Of a stretch of 64,000 nt of DNA, positions 55,060 through 63,538 are shown piece after piece; within the stretch, counting starts at the first letter, position 1, and the number at the start of each line of letters is the position of its first letter. The position numbers were made by a program, and so were the translations under genes. The notes beneath the pieces were generated by a model that saw nothing but the letters and a program-made list of their open reading frames with translations, was not told where the DNA came from and ran no database searches. The DNA is from Gemmatimonadota bacterium (lineage in GTDB: Bacteria > Gemmatimonadota > Gemmatimonadetes > Gemmatimonadales > GWC2-71-9): NCBI GenBank assembly GCA_003221895.1, contig QHUJ01000120.1:26503-90502 (forward strand), given 5' to 3'.

Positions 55060-57375
55060 ATGATCGAGCGAAGCACCAAGCGCATCCAGCTGCGGGCGCT
55101 CATGATTGACGACGAGCTGCCGACCCCAACCGCTGAGGGACATGCGGCCCGGACACTGGTCAAGGAGCTGCAAGGCCGCGCGATCGACGTCGTGGAGGCG
55201 GCCTCCGCCGAGGACGGCATGTCCGTCGTCCAGTCGGATTCGGCCATCCATGTCCTGCTGCTCGACTGGACGCTGGGAAGCAACGGCGATGGCGATCACG
55301 CCAAGGCGCGCGCGCTGCTCGAGCTCGTGCGCTCACGCAACGACAAGATTCCGATCTTCCTGATGGCGGAGCGCGGCGCGGCGTCGGCGATTCCCATCGA
55401 CGTCATGGAGATGGTGGACGAATACGTCTGGACGCTCGAGGACACCGCGGCGTTCGTCGGCGGACGGGTGGTCGCCGCCATCCGCCGCTACCTCGACGTG
55501 ATGATGCCGCCACTGGCGGCGGCCGTGATGAAGTTCAGCCAGGAGTACGAATACTCCTGGCACACCCCGGGGCACACCGGCGGAACGGCATTCCTCAAGT
55601 CGCCGGTGGGCCGGATGTTCTTCGACTACTTCGGGGAGAACCTGCTCCGGTCTGATCTCTCGATCAGTGTGGGAGCGCTGGGATCGCTGCTCGATCATAC
55701 CGGACCGATGGGCGGACACGAGCGATACGCGGCCCGGGTGTTCGGGGCGCACCGGACCTATTCGGTGACCAACGGTACGTCGATGTCCAACCGGGTGATC
55801 TTCATGGCCGCCGTGGCCCGCGACCAGATCGCCCTGTGCGACCGCAACTGTCACAAGTCGATCGAACACAGTCTGGTGATGACTGGGGGGATCCCGACCT
55901 ATCTCGTCCCGGTGCGTAACCGCTACGGCATTATCGGGCCCATTCTGCCCGAGCGGCTGACGCCGGAGGCGATCAAGGCGGCGATCAAAGCCAATTCCCT
56001 GGTCACCAAAGGGGTCGAGACGCGCCCCGTGCACTCGATCATCACGAATTCCACCTACGACGGGCTCTGCTACAACGCCCGGCGGGTACAGGAGCTGCTC
56101 GATCCGAGCGTGGACCGAATCCACTTCGACGAGGCGTGGTACGCGTACGCGCGCTTCAACCCGCTGTATCGCGATCGTCACGCCATGCACGGCGATCCGA
56201 AGGACCATAAGGGACCCACGATCTTCGCCACCCATTCGACCCACAAACTGCTCGCAGCGCTGTCGCAAGCGTCGTTCCTGCACATCCGCGATGGCCGCAG
56301 CCCGATTCCGCACGCGCGCTTCAACGAGTCGTACATGATGCATGCCTCAACATCGCCCCTGTACCCCATCATCGTCTCCAACGACGTGACGGCCGCGATG
56401 ATGGACGGGCCCGGAGGAATCGCGATCACCGCCGAATCCATTCAGGAGGCCGTCGCATTCCGGCAGACGATGGGTCGCGTGAACCGGGAGTTCGCCGAGA
56501 AGAAGGACTGGTTCTTCAACACCTGGAACCCGGAGAAGGTGAAGCAAGGCAAAGGCGGCAAGGAAGTCGCATTCGCGGACGCGTCGCCCGACTTCCTCAC
56601 GCGCGAGCCCGACGCGTGGGTATTGCATCCTGGTGATAGCTGGCACGGGTTCGGCAACATCGAAGACGGATACTGCATGCTCGATCCGATCAAGGTGTCC
56701 ATCGTGACGCCGGGGGTGGCCGCCGAAGGTGGGCTGGACAAACGCGGCATTCCCGCGACCCTGGTGACCGCCTATCTCCATCGCCGCGGCGTAGAGGTGG
56801 AGAAGACCACGGACTTCACGATCCTGCTGCTCTTTTCGATCGGCGTCACGAAAGGCAAATGGGGTACCCTGCTCAACGCGCTGCTCGACTTCAAGCGTGA
56901 CTACGACAGCAACACTCCTCTGGCGGAAGTGCTGCCCGAGGCCGCCAGCGGGCATCCCAGCGTTTATGAAGGCATCGGGTTGCGCGATCTCGCCGACCAG
57001 ATGTTCGCCATGCTCAAGGAGAGCAAGCAGACGCACTGGCTTTCCGAGGCGTTCTCGACGCTCCCCCCGATCGCCATGACGCCGAATGCCGCCTACCAAT
57101 ACCTGGTCAAAGACCAGATCGAGCACGTGCCGCTCGACAAGCTGGCCAATCGCGTACTCGCGACGAGCGTCGTGCCCTACCCCCCCGGCATCCCGATGCT
57201 CATGCCCGGCGAGGCGACCGGCGCGGCGGACGGCCCCTATCTCAGTTATCTCAACGCCCTCGCCGCGTGGGACAAGCGCTTCCCCGGCTTCGGACACGAT
57301 ACGCACGGCGTGGAAAACCGGGACGGGGTCTACTACGTGCAGTGTCTGAAGAAGGGCGCCGGGGCCGCCGCCTGA
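55060..57375 (+). CDS. Second Orn/Lys/Arg decarboxylase with intact receiver-like acidic residues
   Basis: A 771-residue PLP decarboxylase, paralogue of the first. The wing domain keeps the receiver acidic set: Asp17-Asp18 and Asp69 in VLLLDWTLG. The catalytic part mixes features. TPGHTGGTAFLKSPVGRMFF and LLRSDLSISVGALGSLLDHT look like lysine decarboxylase CadA. CDRNCHKSIEHSLVMTGG, FDEAWYAYARFNPLYRDRHA and FATHSTHKLLAALSQAS (PLP lysine 396) look like AdiA. ATG at 55060 has GCGAGGAG 9 nt upstream. The downstream antiporter is AdiC-like, so arginine is the first guess and lysine the alternative. Confidence 0.9.
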   Translation: MIERSTKRIQLRALMIDDELPTPTAEGHAARTLVKELQGRAIDVVEAASAEDGMSVVQSDSAIHVLLLDWTLGSNGDGDHAKARALLELVRSRNDKIPIFLMAERGAASAIPIDVMEMVDEYVWTLEDTAAFVGGRVVAAIRRYLDVMMPPLAAAVMKFSQEYEYSWHTPGHTGGTAFLKSPVGRMFFDYFGENLLRSDLSISVGALGSLLDHTGPMGGHERYAARVFGAHRTYSVTNGTSMSNRVIFMAAVARDQIALCDRNCHKSIEHSLVMTGGIPTYLVPVRNRYGIIGPILPERLTPEAIKAAIKANSLVTKGVETRPVHSIITNSTYDGLCYNARRVQELLDPSVDRIHFDEAWYAYARFNPLYRDRHAMHGDPKDHKGPTIFATHSTHKLLAALSQASFLHIRDGRSPIPHARFNESYMMHASTSPLYPIIVSNDVTAAMMDGPGGIAITAESIQEAVAFRQTMGRVNREFAEKKDWFFNTWNPEKVKQGKGGKEVAFADASPDFLTREPDAWVLHPGDSWHGFGNIEDGYCMLDPIKVSIVTPGVAAEGGLDKRGIPATLVTAYLHRRGVEVEKTTDFTILLLFSIGVTKGKWGTLLNALLDFKRDYDSNTPLAEVLPEAASGHPSVYEGIGLRDLADQMFAMLKESKQTHWLSEAFSTLPPIAMTPNAAYQYLVKDQIEHVPLDKLANRVLATSVVPYPPGIPMLMPGEATGAADGPYLSYLNALAAWDKRFPGFGHDTHGVENRDGVYYVQCLKKGAGAAA

Positions 57376-57382
57376 CGGCCAG

Positions 57383-58711
57383 GTGAGCGATCCGGCCAAG
57401 AAGATGTCGCTGTTGCAGGCCACGATGCTCGTGGCCGGCAACATGATCGGCACCGGGCTGTTTTTGCTCCCCGTCAATCTCGCTTCCGTGGGCGGCATCT
57501 CGATCTTCGGCTGGATCGTCGCCACGGCGGGGGCGGCGGCGCTCGGGCTCATTTTCTCCAAGCTCGGGGAGCTCGATCCACAGGAAGGTGGCCCGTACGC
57601 CTACGCGCGGGACTTCCTCGGACCTTACGCGGGGTTTCAGACCAACTATGTCTACTGGTTCGGGAACTGGATCGGCAACATCGCGGTCGCGGTGGCGGCG
57701 GTAGGCTACCTTGCCGAGCTCTTTCCGCCGCTCGCTCAGCCGCCGGCCAGCGTGTTTACCGCCGCCGCAGTGATCTGGATTCTCACCGGCTTGAACATTC
57801 TCGGGCCGAGGGTGGTCGGGGCCCTCGAAACGTGGACCATGAGTCTCGCCCTGATTCCCATCGTGGCGATTGCGCTGCTCGGCTGGTTCTGGTTCCAGCC
57901 GGCCACCTTTCTCGCGAGCTGGAATGTCAGTGGTGGGTCAGCTGGGAGCGCGATTATCCGTGCGGCCTCGATCGCCCTGTGGGCGTTCATGGGTGTGGAG
58001 AGCGCGGCGGTCTCGGCCGGCGTGATCGAGAACCCGAAGCGGAACATCCCCCTCGCCACCATCATCGGCCTCAGCGTCTCGGCGGTCATCTATATCCTGA
58101 GCTCGACCGTCATCATGGGCATCATCCCCAACGCCGACCTGCAGCGATCACACGCGCCCTTCGCCGAGGCCGCGCGGCTGGCGATCGGCACGACCGGGAT
58201 GGTGATCATCGCCGTGTGCGCGATTCTCAAGTCGGTCGGATCGTTGGGAGGGTGGATGTTGCTCGTGGGGCAGTCCGCCAAGGCCGCGGCGGACGACGGC
58301 ATGTTTCCGAAGGTCTTTGCCCGCCTCAACGCTCGCGGCGTTCCGGGACGCGGCCTGGTGATCGTCGGCGTCCTGATGACGATCGTGCTCTTCGCCACGA
58401 TTTCACCGACGATCGCCGGCCAGTTCAACGACATCATCAATCTCGCGGTTATTCTCGTCGTCGTGCCCTACATCTACGCCTCCGCGGCGGTTGTCAAAGT
58501 CCTTTATGACCATAAGGTCCCACCGCGGACATTCCAGTTGTTCAAATGGATTGCGGTCGTCGCGGTGCTGTACTGCCTCGGCACCGTGTGGGGGGGCGAT
58601 CCACCGACGGTGGTCCACGCCATGGTGGCGCTGCTCTTGAGCGTGCCCCTCTATCTGTTCTTCATCCGCTCGATGGAGGCGGCCCGCCAGCGCAAGCAGA
58701 CGGCCGGCTGA
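57383..58711 (+). CDS. APC-family antiporter, AdiC-like (arginine:agmatine type)
   Basis: A 442-residue, 12-helix antiporter. It follows AdiC closely: LVAGNMIGTGLFLLPVNLAS in TM1, QTNYVYWFGNWIGNIAVAVA in TM3 (tyrosine at the AdiC Tyr93 position), ALWAFMGVESAAVSAGVIEN in TM6 (Trp202 position) and VGSLGGWMLLVGQSAKAAAD in TM8 (Trp293 position). The aromatic gating residues of AdiC are thus retained. GTG at 57383 lies 7 bp after the decarboxylase stop, with a weak ribosome site, consistent with coupling. It probably exchanges amino acid for amine with decarboxylase 2. Confidence 0.9.
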   Translation: MSDPAKKMSLLQATMLVAGNMIGTGLFLLPVNLASVGGISIFGWIVATAGAAALGLIFSKLGELDPQEGGPYAYARDFLGPYAGFQTNYVYWFGNWIGNIAVAVAAVGYLAELFPPLAQPPASVFTAAAVIWILTGLNILGPRVVGALETWTMSLALIPIVAIALLGWFWFQPATFLASWNVSGGSAGSAIIRAASIALWAFMGVESAAVSAGVIENPKRNIPLATIIGLSVSAVIYILSSTVIMGIIPNADLQRSHAPFAEAARLAIGTTGMVIIAVCAILKSVGSLGGWMLLVGQSAKAAADDGMFPKVFARLNARGVPGRGLVIVGVLMTIVLFATISPTIAGQFNDIINLAVILVVVPYIYASAAVVKVLYDHKVPPRTFQLFKWIAVVAVLYCLGTVWGGDPPTVVHAMVALLLSVPLYLFFIRSMEAARQRKQTAG

Positions 58712-58716
58712 GACCC

Positions 58717-59895
58717 GTGAGCAATCCTATGGCCACCGATCCGCGAGACTTCTCGGTCGTGCTGGGAGGTCCGCTCTACCAGCTCTTCCGAAAAGCGCAT
58801 CTCACCGGTGACGCCCTCGAGCTGGTGCGCCAGCGACTGCTGCTGATCGTGGCGCTGAGCTGGCTCCCGCTTCTGGTCCTCTGCCTCCTGCAGGGAACGG
58901 CGCTGGGGACGACCGTCGCTGTCCCCTTCCTGCGTGATATCGAGGCGCAGGCACGCTTCCTCCTGGTGATTCCGCTGCTCGTCGGTGCCGAGCTGATCGT
59001 GCACCAGCGACTGCGATTCGTCGCGAGCCAATTCCGGCAACGCGGGCTCATTCCTGAGGACGCGCGCCCGCGGTTTGAGGCCGCCCTCGCCTCGACCGTC
59101 CGCCTGCGCAACTCTGTCCTGGCTGAGGTGGCGATCATCGTTTTCGTCTACGTGGTGGGGTTCCGGCTGGCGCGGAGTCAGCATGCCGCTTTGGACGTGG
59201 CGACCTGGTTCGCCACGACCGACGGGACGCTGTCCCCCGCCGGCGTCTGGTACGTTTACTTCAGCCTTCCCCTCACGCAGTTCCTGCTGCTCAGATGGTA
59301 TTACCGTCTCTTTATCTGGACGCGTTTTCTCTGGCAGGTATCACGCATCGAGTTGCGCCTGGTCCCCACGCACCCCGACCACCTCGGCGGGCTCGGCTTC
59401 CTCAGCACGGCGACGGCGGCGTTTGCCCCGCTGGCATTCGCGCATGGTGCCTTCGTCGCCGCCTGGATCGCCACTCGCATTTTTCTGCACCACGCCGCGC
59501 TCCTCGATTTCAAGATCGCCATTATCGCCGTCGGCGTGTGGACGTTGATTCTCTTTCTCGCACCGTTCCTCGTGTTCAGTCCTCGTCTGGCGCAGGCGAG
59601 ACGCCAGGGCGAGCGGGACTATGGGCCGCTCGCGGCACGCTATTCGCAGCAGTTCGAGGACAAATGGGTGCGCGCCGACGCGCCTGGGGAACCACTGCTC
59701 GGATCCTCGGACATCCAGTCGCTGGCGGACCTGGCCAACGCGTACACCGTCGTGAAAACCATGCGGTCCGTCCCCATTACGCGGCAGGCGGTCATCCAGG
59801 TCCTCGGGTCCACGCTGGCTCCGATCGCTCCCCTGGCGCTCACCATGATGCCCCTGGGGGAGGCCATAAAGCTGCTCTTGGGGATCTTGACCTAG
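58717..59895 (+). CDS. Uncharacterised polytopic membrane protein with HPDHLGGLGFL motif
   Basis: Family not recognised by name. The 392-residue protein has about six hydrophobic helices (first LLLIVALSWLPLLVLCLLQG, last near the C-terminus). It has a conserved-looking loop RLVPTHPDHLGGLGFLSTAT between helices and a cytoplasmic region rich in charged residues (FSPRLAQARRQGERDYGPLA). GTG at 58717 or ATG at 58729 are both possible starts; the first is 6 bp after the antiporter stop. Its coupling to the decarboxylase-antiporter genes suggests a role in the same stress response, but no function is known. It ends convergent to the next gene with a 4-bp overlap. Confidence 0.8.
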   Translation: MSNPMATDPRDFSVVLGGPLYQLFRKAHLTGDALELVRQRLLLIVALSWLPLLVLCLLQGTALGTTVAVPFLRDIEAQARFLLVIPLLVGAELIVHQRLRFVASQFRQRGLIPEDARPRFEAALASTVRLRNSVLAEVAIIVFVYVVGFRLARSQHAALDVATWFATTDGTLSPAGVWYVYFSLPLTQFLLLRWYYRLFIWTRFLWQVSRIELRLVPTHPDHLGGLGFLSTATAAFAPLAFAHGAFVAAWIATRIFLHHAALLDFKIAIIAVGVWTLILFLAPFLVFSPRLAQARRQGERDYGPLAARYSQQFEDKWVRADAPGEPLLGSSDIQSLADLANAYTVVKTMRSVPITRQAVIQVLGSTLAPIAPLALTMMPLGEAIKLLLGILT

Positions 59896-60860
59896 GCGGG
59901 ACGCTGCATCAACTCGCCCATGCGCTTCAGCGACAGCGCGAGCGGCACGGCCAGGATCGCGCCCGCCGGGCCTAGCACCCAGCTCCAGAATACCACCGCG
60001 AACACGATGGTCGTGAACGAAATGTCGAGTCCTTTCACGAAGAAGCGGGGCTTGATGACATTGTCGCCGATCACGTTGACGATCCACCATCCCACGACCA
60101 CAACCAGGGCCCGTTGCCAGCCATACTCGAGCAGCGCGAGGAGTGCCGGTGGAATGAGTGCGAACAGGAAACCGACCCCCGGGATGAAATTCAGAAAGAA
60201 GAAGAGGACGGTCCACGTCACCGGGGCATCGACGCCAACCAGCAGGAGAATGACGAGGTTGGCGACCGCCTGAATCAGGCCGGCGAGGCCCGTCAGTGCG
60301 ATGTACTGGCGGGACTGGCCCGTGACCTCATCGAAGCGTGCCGCCAGGGTACCCGGCTGCTCGCCGCGATGGTGGAGCACTCGCACCGCCGTGATCTCGT
60401 AGAGCACGACCGCGGCGATGAGGATGATGAGGATCGACGTGCCGAGGGCCGAGGCGAGCCCACCCAGGAACACACGCGCGGCGGCCAGAGCACTGTTGGG
60501 ATCGAGCGGCTTAAACGCCGAGATTTGCGACACGTCGACGCCGCGGCCCGCGAGCAGCGCCATCACGTTGTCCCGCATTCCCGACAGCCGTGCCTGGTAG
60601 GTGGGCAACTGGTCCGCCAGCCGCGCCGTCGAAATGCTGAACAGGGCCACCAGCACCAACCCGCCGGCGAGCACGAACAGAATCGACACGAGCACGCTTA
60701 CCCCGGGCTTCAGCCCTCTCTTCATCAACCACATGGGGAGGTTGCTGAGGCTCTGTGCCACAAGTAGCCCGAGCAGCACCAGGTTGACGATGGGCGCGGC
60801 AGCCTTGAGGCCCGCCACGATGATGATGAAGCAGGCTCCCGCCAGGAGCACACGCAACAT
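59892..60860 (-). CDS. AI-2E-family transporter-like permease (PerM/YdiK type)
   Basis: A 322-residue membrane protein of the AI-2E/PerM family, now mostly seen as ion or small-molecule permeases, some Na+/H+ antiporters. About eight helices are visible, with a hydrophilic section (residues about 85-130) after the third. The C-terminal family blocks are FFFLNFIPGVGFLFALIPPA, WWIVNVIGDNVIKPRFFVKG and VFWSWVLGPAGAILAVPLAL. The frame is open upstream of ATG 60860 without another start codon for about 20 codons, so the N-terminus may be slightly longer. It is the third gene of a minus-strand trio. Confidence 0.88.
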   Translation of the reverse strand: MLRVLLAGACFIIIVAGLKAAAPIVNLVLLGLLVAQSLSNLPMWLMKRGLKPGVSVLVSILFVLAGGLVLVALFSISTARLADQLPTYQARLSGMRDNVMALLAGRGVDVSQISAFKPLDPNSALAAARVFLGGLASALGTSILIILIAAVVLYEITAVRVLHHRGEQPGTLAARFDEVTGQSRQYIALTGLAGLIQAVANLVILLLVGVDAPVTWTVLFFFLNFIPGVGFLFALIPPALLALLEYGWQRALVVVVGWWIVNVIGDNVIKPRFFVKGLDISFTTIVFAVVFWSWVLGPAGAILAVPLALSLKRMGELMQRPA

Positions 60861-60918
60861 GGTCGACTGCCGGTCGGTGACCGTTTCCGTAATCCGCTCC
60901 GTGTTCAGAGGTGAGCGC

Positions 60919-61626
60919 TCATCCGCCGAGCGCGATGGTGGCCCCGACGAGCACGAGGCCGATGACCGTCATGATGAGTCCGACCCGTAGGGGCGGACGG
61001 CTGGCATAACGACCCAGCAAGTATCCTGTGGCAAACAGCAGCACGAGCGCGACGCCGTTCGAGACCCGGAGCGCGAGGTGTGGCTCCTGGATGAACACAA
61101 ACGGCAACGCCACCGGAATCGTGATCAGGACGACCAGGAGAAAGACCGCCAGGGCTCCCCGCAGATCGCGGAGGCTCGGCGTCCCACGGACAACAGGCTC
61201 AGGAAGCGCACTGAGTTGCTGGGTCACGAAATCGAGGTCGGAGGGGCGAAGGACGGACGCCACGACGGCCGGCAGGGCATCGGCGATGAGGCCGCGGGCG
61301 CGCTCGGAGCCGGCGGCCCCGCGGACCTGACGTAGGATCGCCAGGCCGCGATGGCGCACGGCCATCGAGCCAAGGATATAGAACACACCGTCGATGAATC
61401 CCCAGGCGATGTTGCAACCGAGGGCGCCGAGCAGCATGGTGCGGACATCTTCACGGCCGGCGGTCGCGACGCTGAGCGTCGTCGTGAATGTGAGCGCCAT
61501 GATCAGCCCGAACAGCAGCTCGGAGAGCCGATCGAGCGGCTCGAGCACACGCCGGCTTTCGCCGTGGGCCGGCTGAGAGGAGGGGGGGGGCACGTGCGAG
61601 GCACCGGGCATAGCGGCGCGTTCCAT
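60919..61626 (-). CDS. VIT-family-like integral membrane protein
   Basis: A 235-residue protein with features of the VIT1/CCC1 metal transporter family: EPLDRLSELLFGLIMALTFT at the first helix, then GALGCNIAWGFIDGVFYILG. Three further helices lie near the C-terminus. A soluble helical insert separates the two halves (about residues 85-150). The N-terminus contains a G-tract-encoded proline run. It overlaps the Ca2+/H+ antiporter gene by one base (TGATG). A role in iron or manganese sequestration would fit the family but is not shown. Confidence 0.75.
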   Translation of the reverse strand: MERAAMPGASHVPPPSSQPAHGESRRVLEPLDRLSELLFGLIMALTFTTTLSVATAGREDVRTMLLGALGCNIAWGFIDGVFYILGSMAVRHRGLAILRQVRGAAGSERARGLIADALPAVVASVLRPSDLDFVTQQLSALPEPVVRGTPSLRDLRGALAVFLLVVLITIPVALPFVFIQEPHLALRVSNGVALVLLFATGYLLGRYASRPPLRVGLIMTVIGLVLVGATIALGG

Positions 61627-62705
61627 CAGCGGGATACCTCCGGCACGAAGTAGAACATCAGCGCGATGGCGCCGTATACGACGATCAGCTGGGTGCCCCG
61701 GTACCAGTTCGCGCGCCCGTCACCCGAGACGACGATGCCAATCAACACGGTGAGGAAGAGCGCCCCGACCTCGGCGCGATGGAACGCCAGCGTGAGCGGC
61801 ACCGGCGCGATCAGCCAGCTGAGCAGGACGAGGACGGGCGCCACGAACAGGGCGATCTGGATGGAGCTTCCCAATGCGATCCCCAGGCTCAGGTCCATCT
61901 TGTTTTTCCGGCCGGCGGCGATGGCGGACAGACTTTCCGCGGCCCCGCCCACGATGGCGACGAGCACGAGCCCGATGAAGGCCTGCGACATGCCGAGCGC
62001 TTTTCCGGTGCCCTCGGCCGCTCCCACCAGGACCTCGCTCATGAAGGCCGCGACGACCGACGCGCCCACGAGCGTGGCGATCGCCCTCGGCACGCTCCAC
62101 ACCGGTCCCGCATGATGCTCGGGCTTCGATCCCGCGGCGCTCTTGAACAGTTGGGGATGGGTTTTCAGCATGAAGACGAGGTAGAGGGCGTAGGTCACGA
62201 GGAGCAGGATGGCCAACGCCGTGTTCAGATGTTGGACCTGCGGCGTGTACTGGGCGTCGGAGAAGTAGCCCTCGAACGTCCCTGGGATGATGAGGCTGAT
62301 CACGGCGAGCAGCATCATCGAGCTATAGACCCGCGCGGCGTCGGCATTATAGACCTGGTCGCGGAAGCGGATGCCACCGAGGAGCATGGCAACGCCAAGC
62401 GCCAGCAGCAGATTGCCCAGGATCGCGCCGATGATCGAGGCGCGCACGAGATCTATCAGCCCCGCCTTCAGCGCCACCGTCGCGATGATGAGCTCCGGCG
62501 CGTTGCCGAAGGTGGCGTTCAGGAGCCCCCCCACGGCGTCGCCGGTGCGCGTGGAGATCTGCTCGGTGGCGTGCACGATCAGGCTCGCGGCGGGGATGAT
62601 GGCCAGCGCGGCCGCGAAGAATACGAGCGGAGGCGCCATGTGGGCGCGCTCGAGCACGATCGAAATCGGGATGAAGGCGAGCAGCCAGTTGATCGAGGGC
62701 TTCAC
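61626..62705 (-). CDS. Ca2+/H+ antiporter, CaCA (Cax) family
   Basis: A 359-residue exchanger with eleven or so helices and the paired alpha-repeats of CaCA proteins: GGLLNATFGNAPELIIATVA in the first half and AIVGGAAESLSAIAAGRKNK in the second. The acidic residues in each are the expected ion ligands. A central hydrophilic loop separates the halves (FKSAAGSKPEHHAGPVW). GTG at 62705 gives a normal N-terminus; the frame is open to 62960 but the added residues have no family similarity and would cross the palindrome. It is first in the trio with the VIT-like and AI-2E-type genes. Confidence 0.9.
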   Translation of the reverse strand: MKPSINWLLAFIPISIVLERAHMAPPLVFFAAALAIIPAASLIVHATEQISTRTGDAVGGLLNATFGNAPELIIATVALKAGLIDLVRASIIGAILGNLLLALGVAMLLGGIRFRDQVYNADAARVYSSMMLLAVISLIIPGTFEGYFSDAQYTPQVQHLNTALAILLLVTYALYLVFMLKTHPQLFKSAAGSKPEHHAGPVWSVPRAIATLVGASVVAAFMSEVLVGAAEGTGKALGMSQAFIGLVLVAIVGGAAESLSAIAAGRKNKMDLSLGIALGSSIQIALFVAPVLVLLSWLIAPVPLTLAFHRAEVGALFLTVLIGIVVSGDGRANWYRGTQLIVVYGAIALMFYFVPEVSR

Positions 62706-62781
62706 ACGTGAGGCAATAGTGCGGATAACCGGGGCAAGAACGAATTGACCTTTTGGGAACTGCGGTGATTGGCTGAAAAGA

Positions 62782-62823
62782 CGAATGTCCAACGTTGGTG
62801 CGTACGTGAACGTTGGACATTCG
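62782..62823. repeat. Perfect palindrome, 15-bp arms
   Basis: CGAATGTCCAACGTT at 62782-62796 is the exact reverse complement of 62809-62823, with a 12-nt loop. It sits between the antiporter start and a 5S rRNA fragment. On the minus strand it is followed by TCTTTTC, so it may be a terminator, as expected at an rrn 3' end. A protein-binding site is the alternative. Confidence 0.85.
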
Positions 62824-62826
62824 GGG

Positions 62827-62869
62827 TGAGACGCCGGCGGCGGCCTGCTCGCCCCCCTCGCGAGGGCAG
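62827..62869 (-). pseudogene. Fragment of 5S rRNA 3' end
   Basis: These 43 bases match the 3' end of the intact 5S gene (63349-63394), in the same orientation. The first 20 bases are identical, the block ending CCCTCGCGAGGGCAG is also identical, and between them there is a 3-base length difference. Similarity stops after base 62869. It cannot encode a full 5S. It and the intact 5S form direct repeats that flank the response-regulator gene. Confidence 0.8.
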
Positions 62870-62916
62870 ACCGCGGCCGTTGCCCTTCTTGGGCGCAGGC
62901 GCAACATTCAAAGCCC

Positions 62917-63315
62917 ATGGCGGCCAAGAAGATTCTCGTGGCTGACGATGACGCCGTCACACTGGAAACGCTGAGCGCGCAACTGCGGGGCGCGGGTTTT
63001 CAGGTGGTGACGGCCATGGACGCGATGCAGGCCTTCATGGTGGCGCAGCGCAGCGCACCCGATGCGGTGCTGCTCGACATTCAGATGCCGGGGGGGACAG
63101 GGCTCGATACGCTGAAGCGCCTGCGCGCCTCCGCCAAGACGCAGAGCATTCCGGTGATCGCGATCAGCGCGTTACCGGGTCCGGAGCCCAAAGCCCGCGC
63201 GTTGGCGCTCGGCGCCCTCGAATTCTTTCCCAAGCCGGTGGACTTCGATCGCGTGCGGGAAACCTTGACGCGCTTGCTGGGATCGGACTCCGATGCGCCG
63301 AGCCCCAAAAAATGA
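62917..63315 (+). CDS. Single-domain response regulator (CheY-like)
   Basis: A 132-residue stand-alone receiver. The acidic pocket is Asp10-Asp11, the phosphoacceptor Asp54 (VLLDIQMPGG), the switch Ser84 (VIAISAL) and Lys106 (FFPKPVDF), so it should be phosphorylatable. There is no output domain. No histidine kinase is nearby, and the cognate kinase is unknown. ATG 62917 has no clear ribosome site. A weak TTGCCC-17-AACATT pair (62880-62908) could be its promoter and would give a very short leader. It runs convergent to the rRNA operon, and its stop is inside the rrn terminator. Confidence 0.9.
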   Translation: MAAKKILVADDDAVTLETLSAQLRGAGFQVVTAMDAMQAFMVAQRSAPDAVLLDIQMPGGTGLDTLKRLRASAKTQSIPVIAISALPGPEPKARALALGALEFFPKPVDFDRVRETLTRLLGSDSDAPSPKK

Positions 63316-63344
63316 AGCCCGCTCCGATGGATTGGAGCGGGCTT
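63307..63344 (-). terminator. Rho-independent terminator of the rRNA operon
   Basis: A perfect 11-bp stem, AAGCCCGCTCC at 63315-63325 and GGAGCGGGCTT at 63334-63344, with an 8-nt loop. On the minus strand it is followed after two bases by TTTTTT (63312-63307). It lies just after the 5S 3' end, as expected for an rrn operon. It also overlaps the last codons of the convergent response-regulator gene. Confidence 0.92.
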
Positions 63345-63351
63345 CGGATGA

Positions 63352-63471
<120 letters not shown>

Positions 63472-63538
63472 AAACCTACTGACGAGTGCGTGATTTCGTG
63501 GTGGTGAGAAATCACTCCGAGGTGTTGACTGCGGAGAG

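Noticed and set aside
62706..62960. N-terminal extension of the Ca2+/H+ antiporter
   Set aside because: It would translate through the palindrome and the 5S fragment and has no CaCA similarity.
62870..63348. Complete mobile element carrying the response regulator
   Set aside because: There is no integrase or transposase and the segment is only about 0.5 kb; only the repeat pattern suggests insertion, so it is reported as a finding and not as a mobile element.
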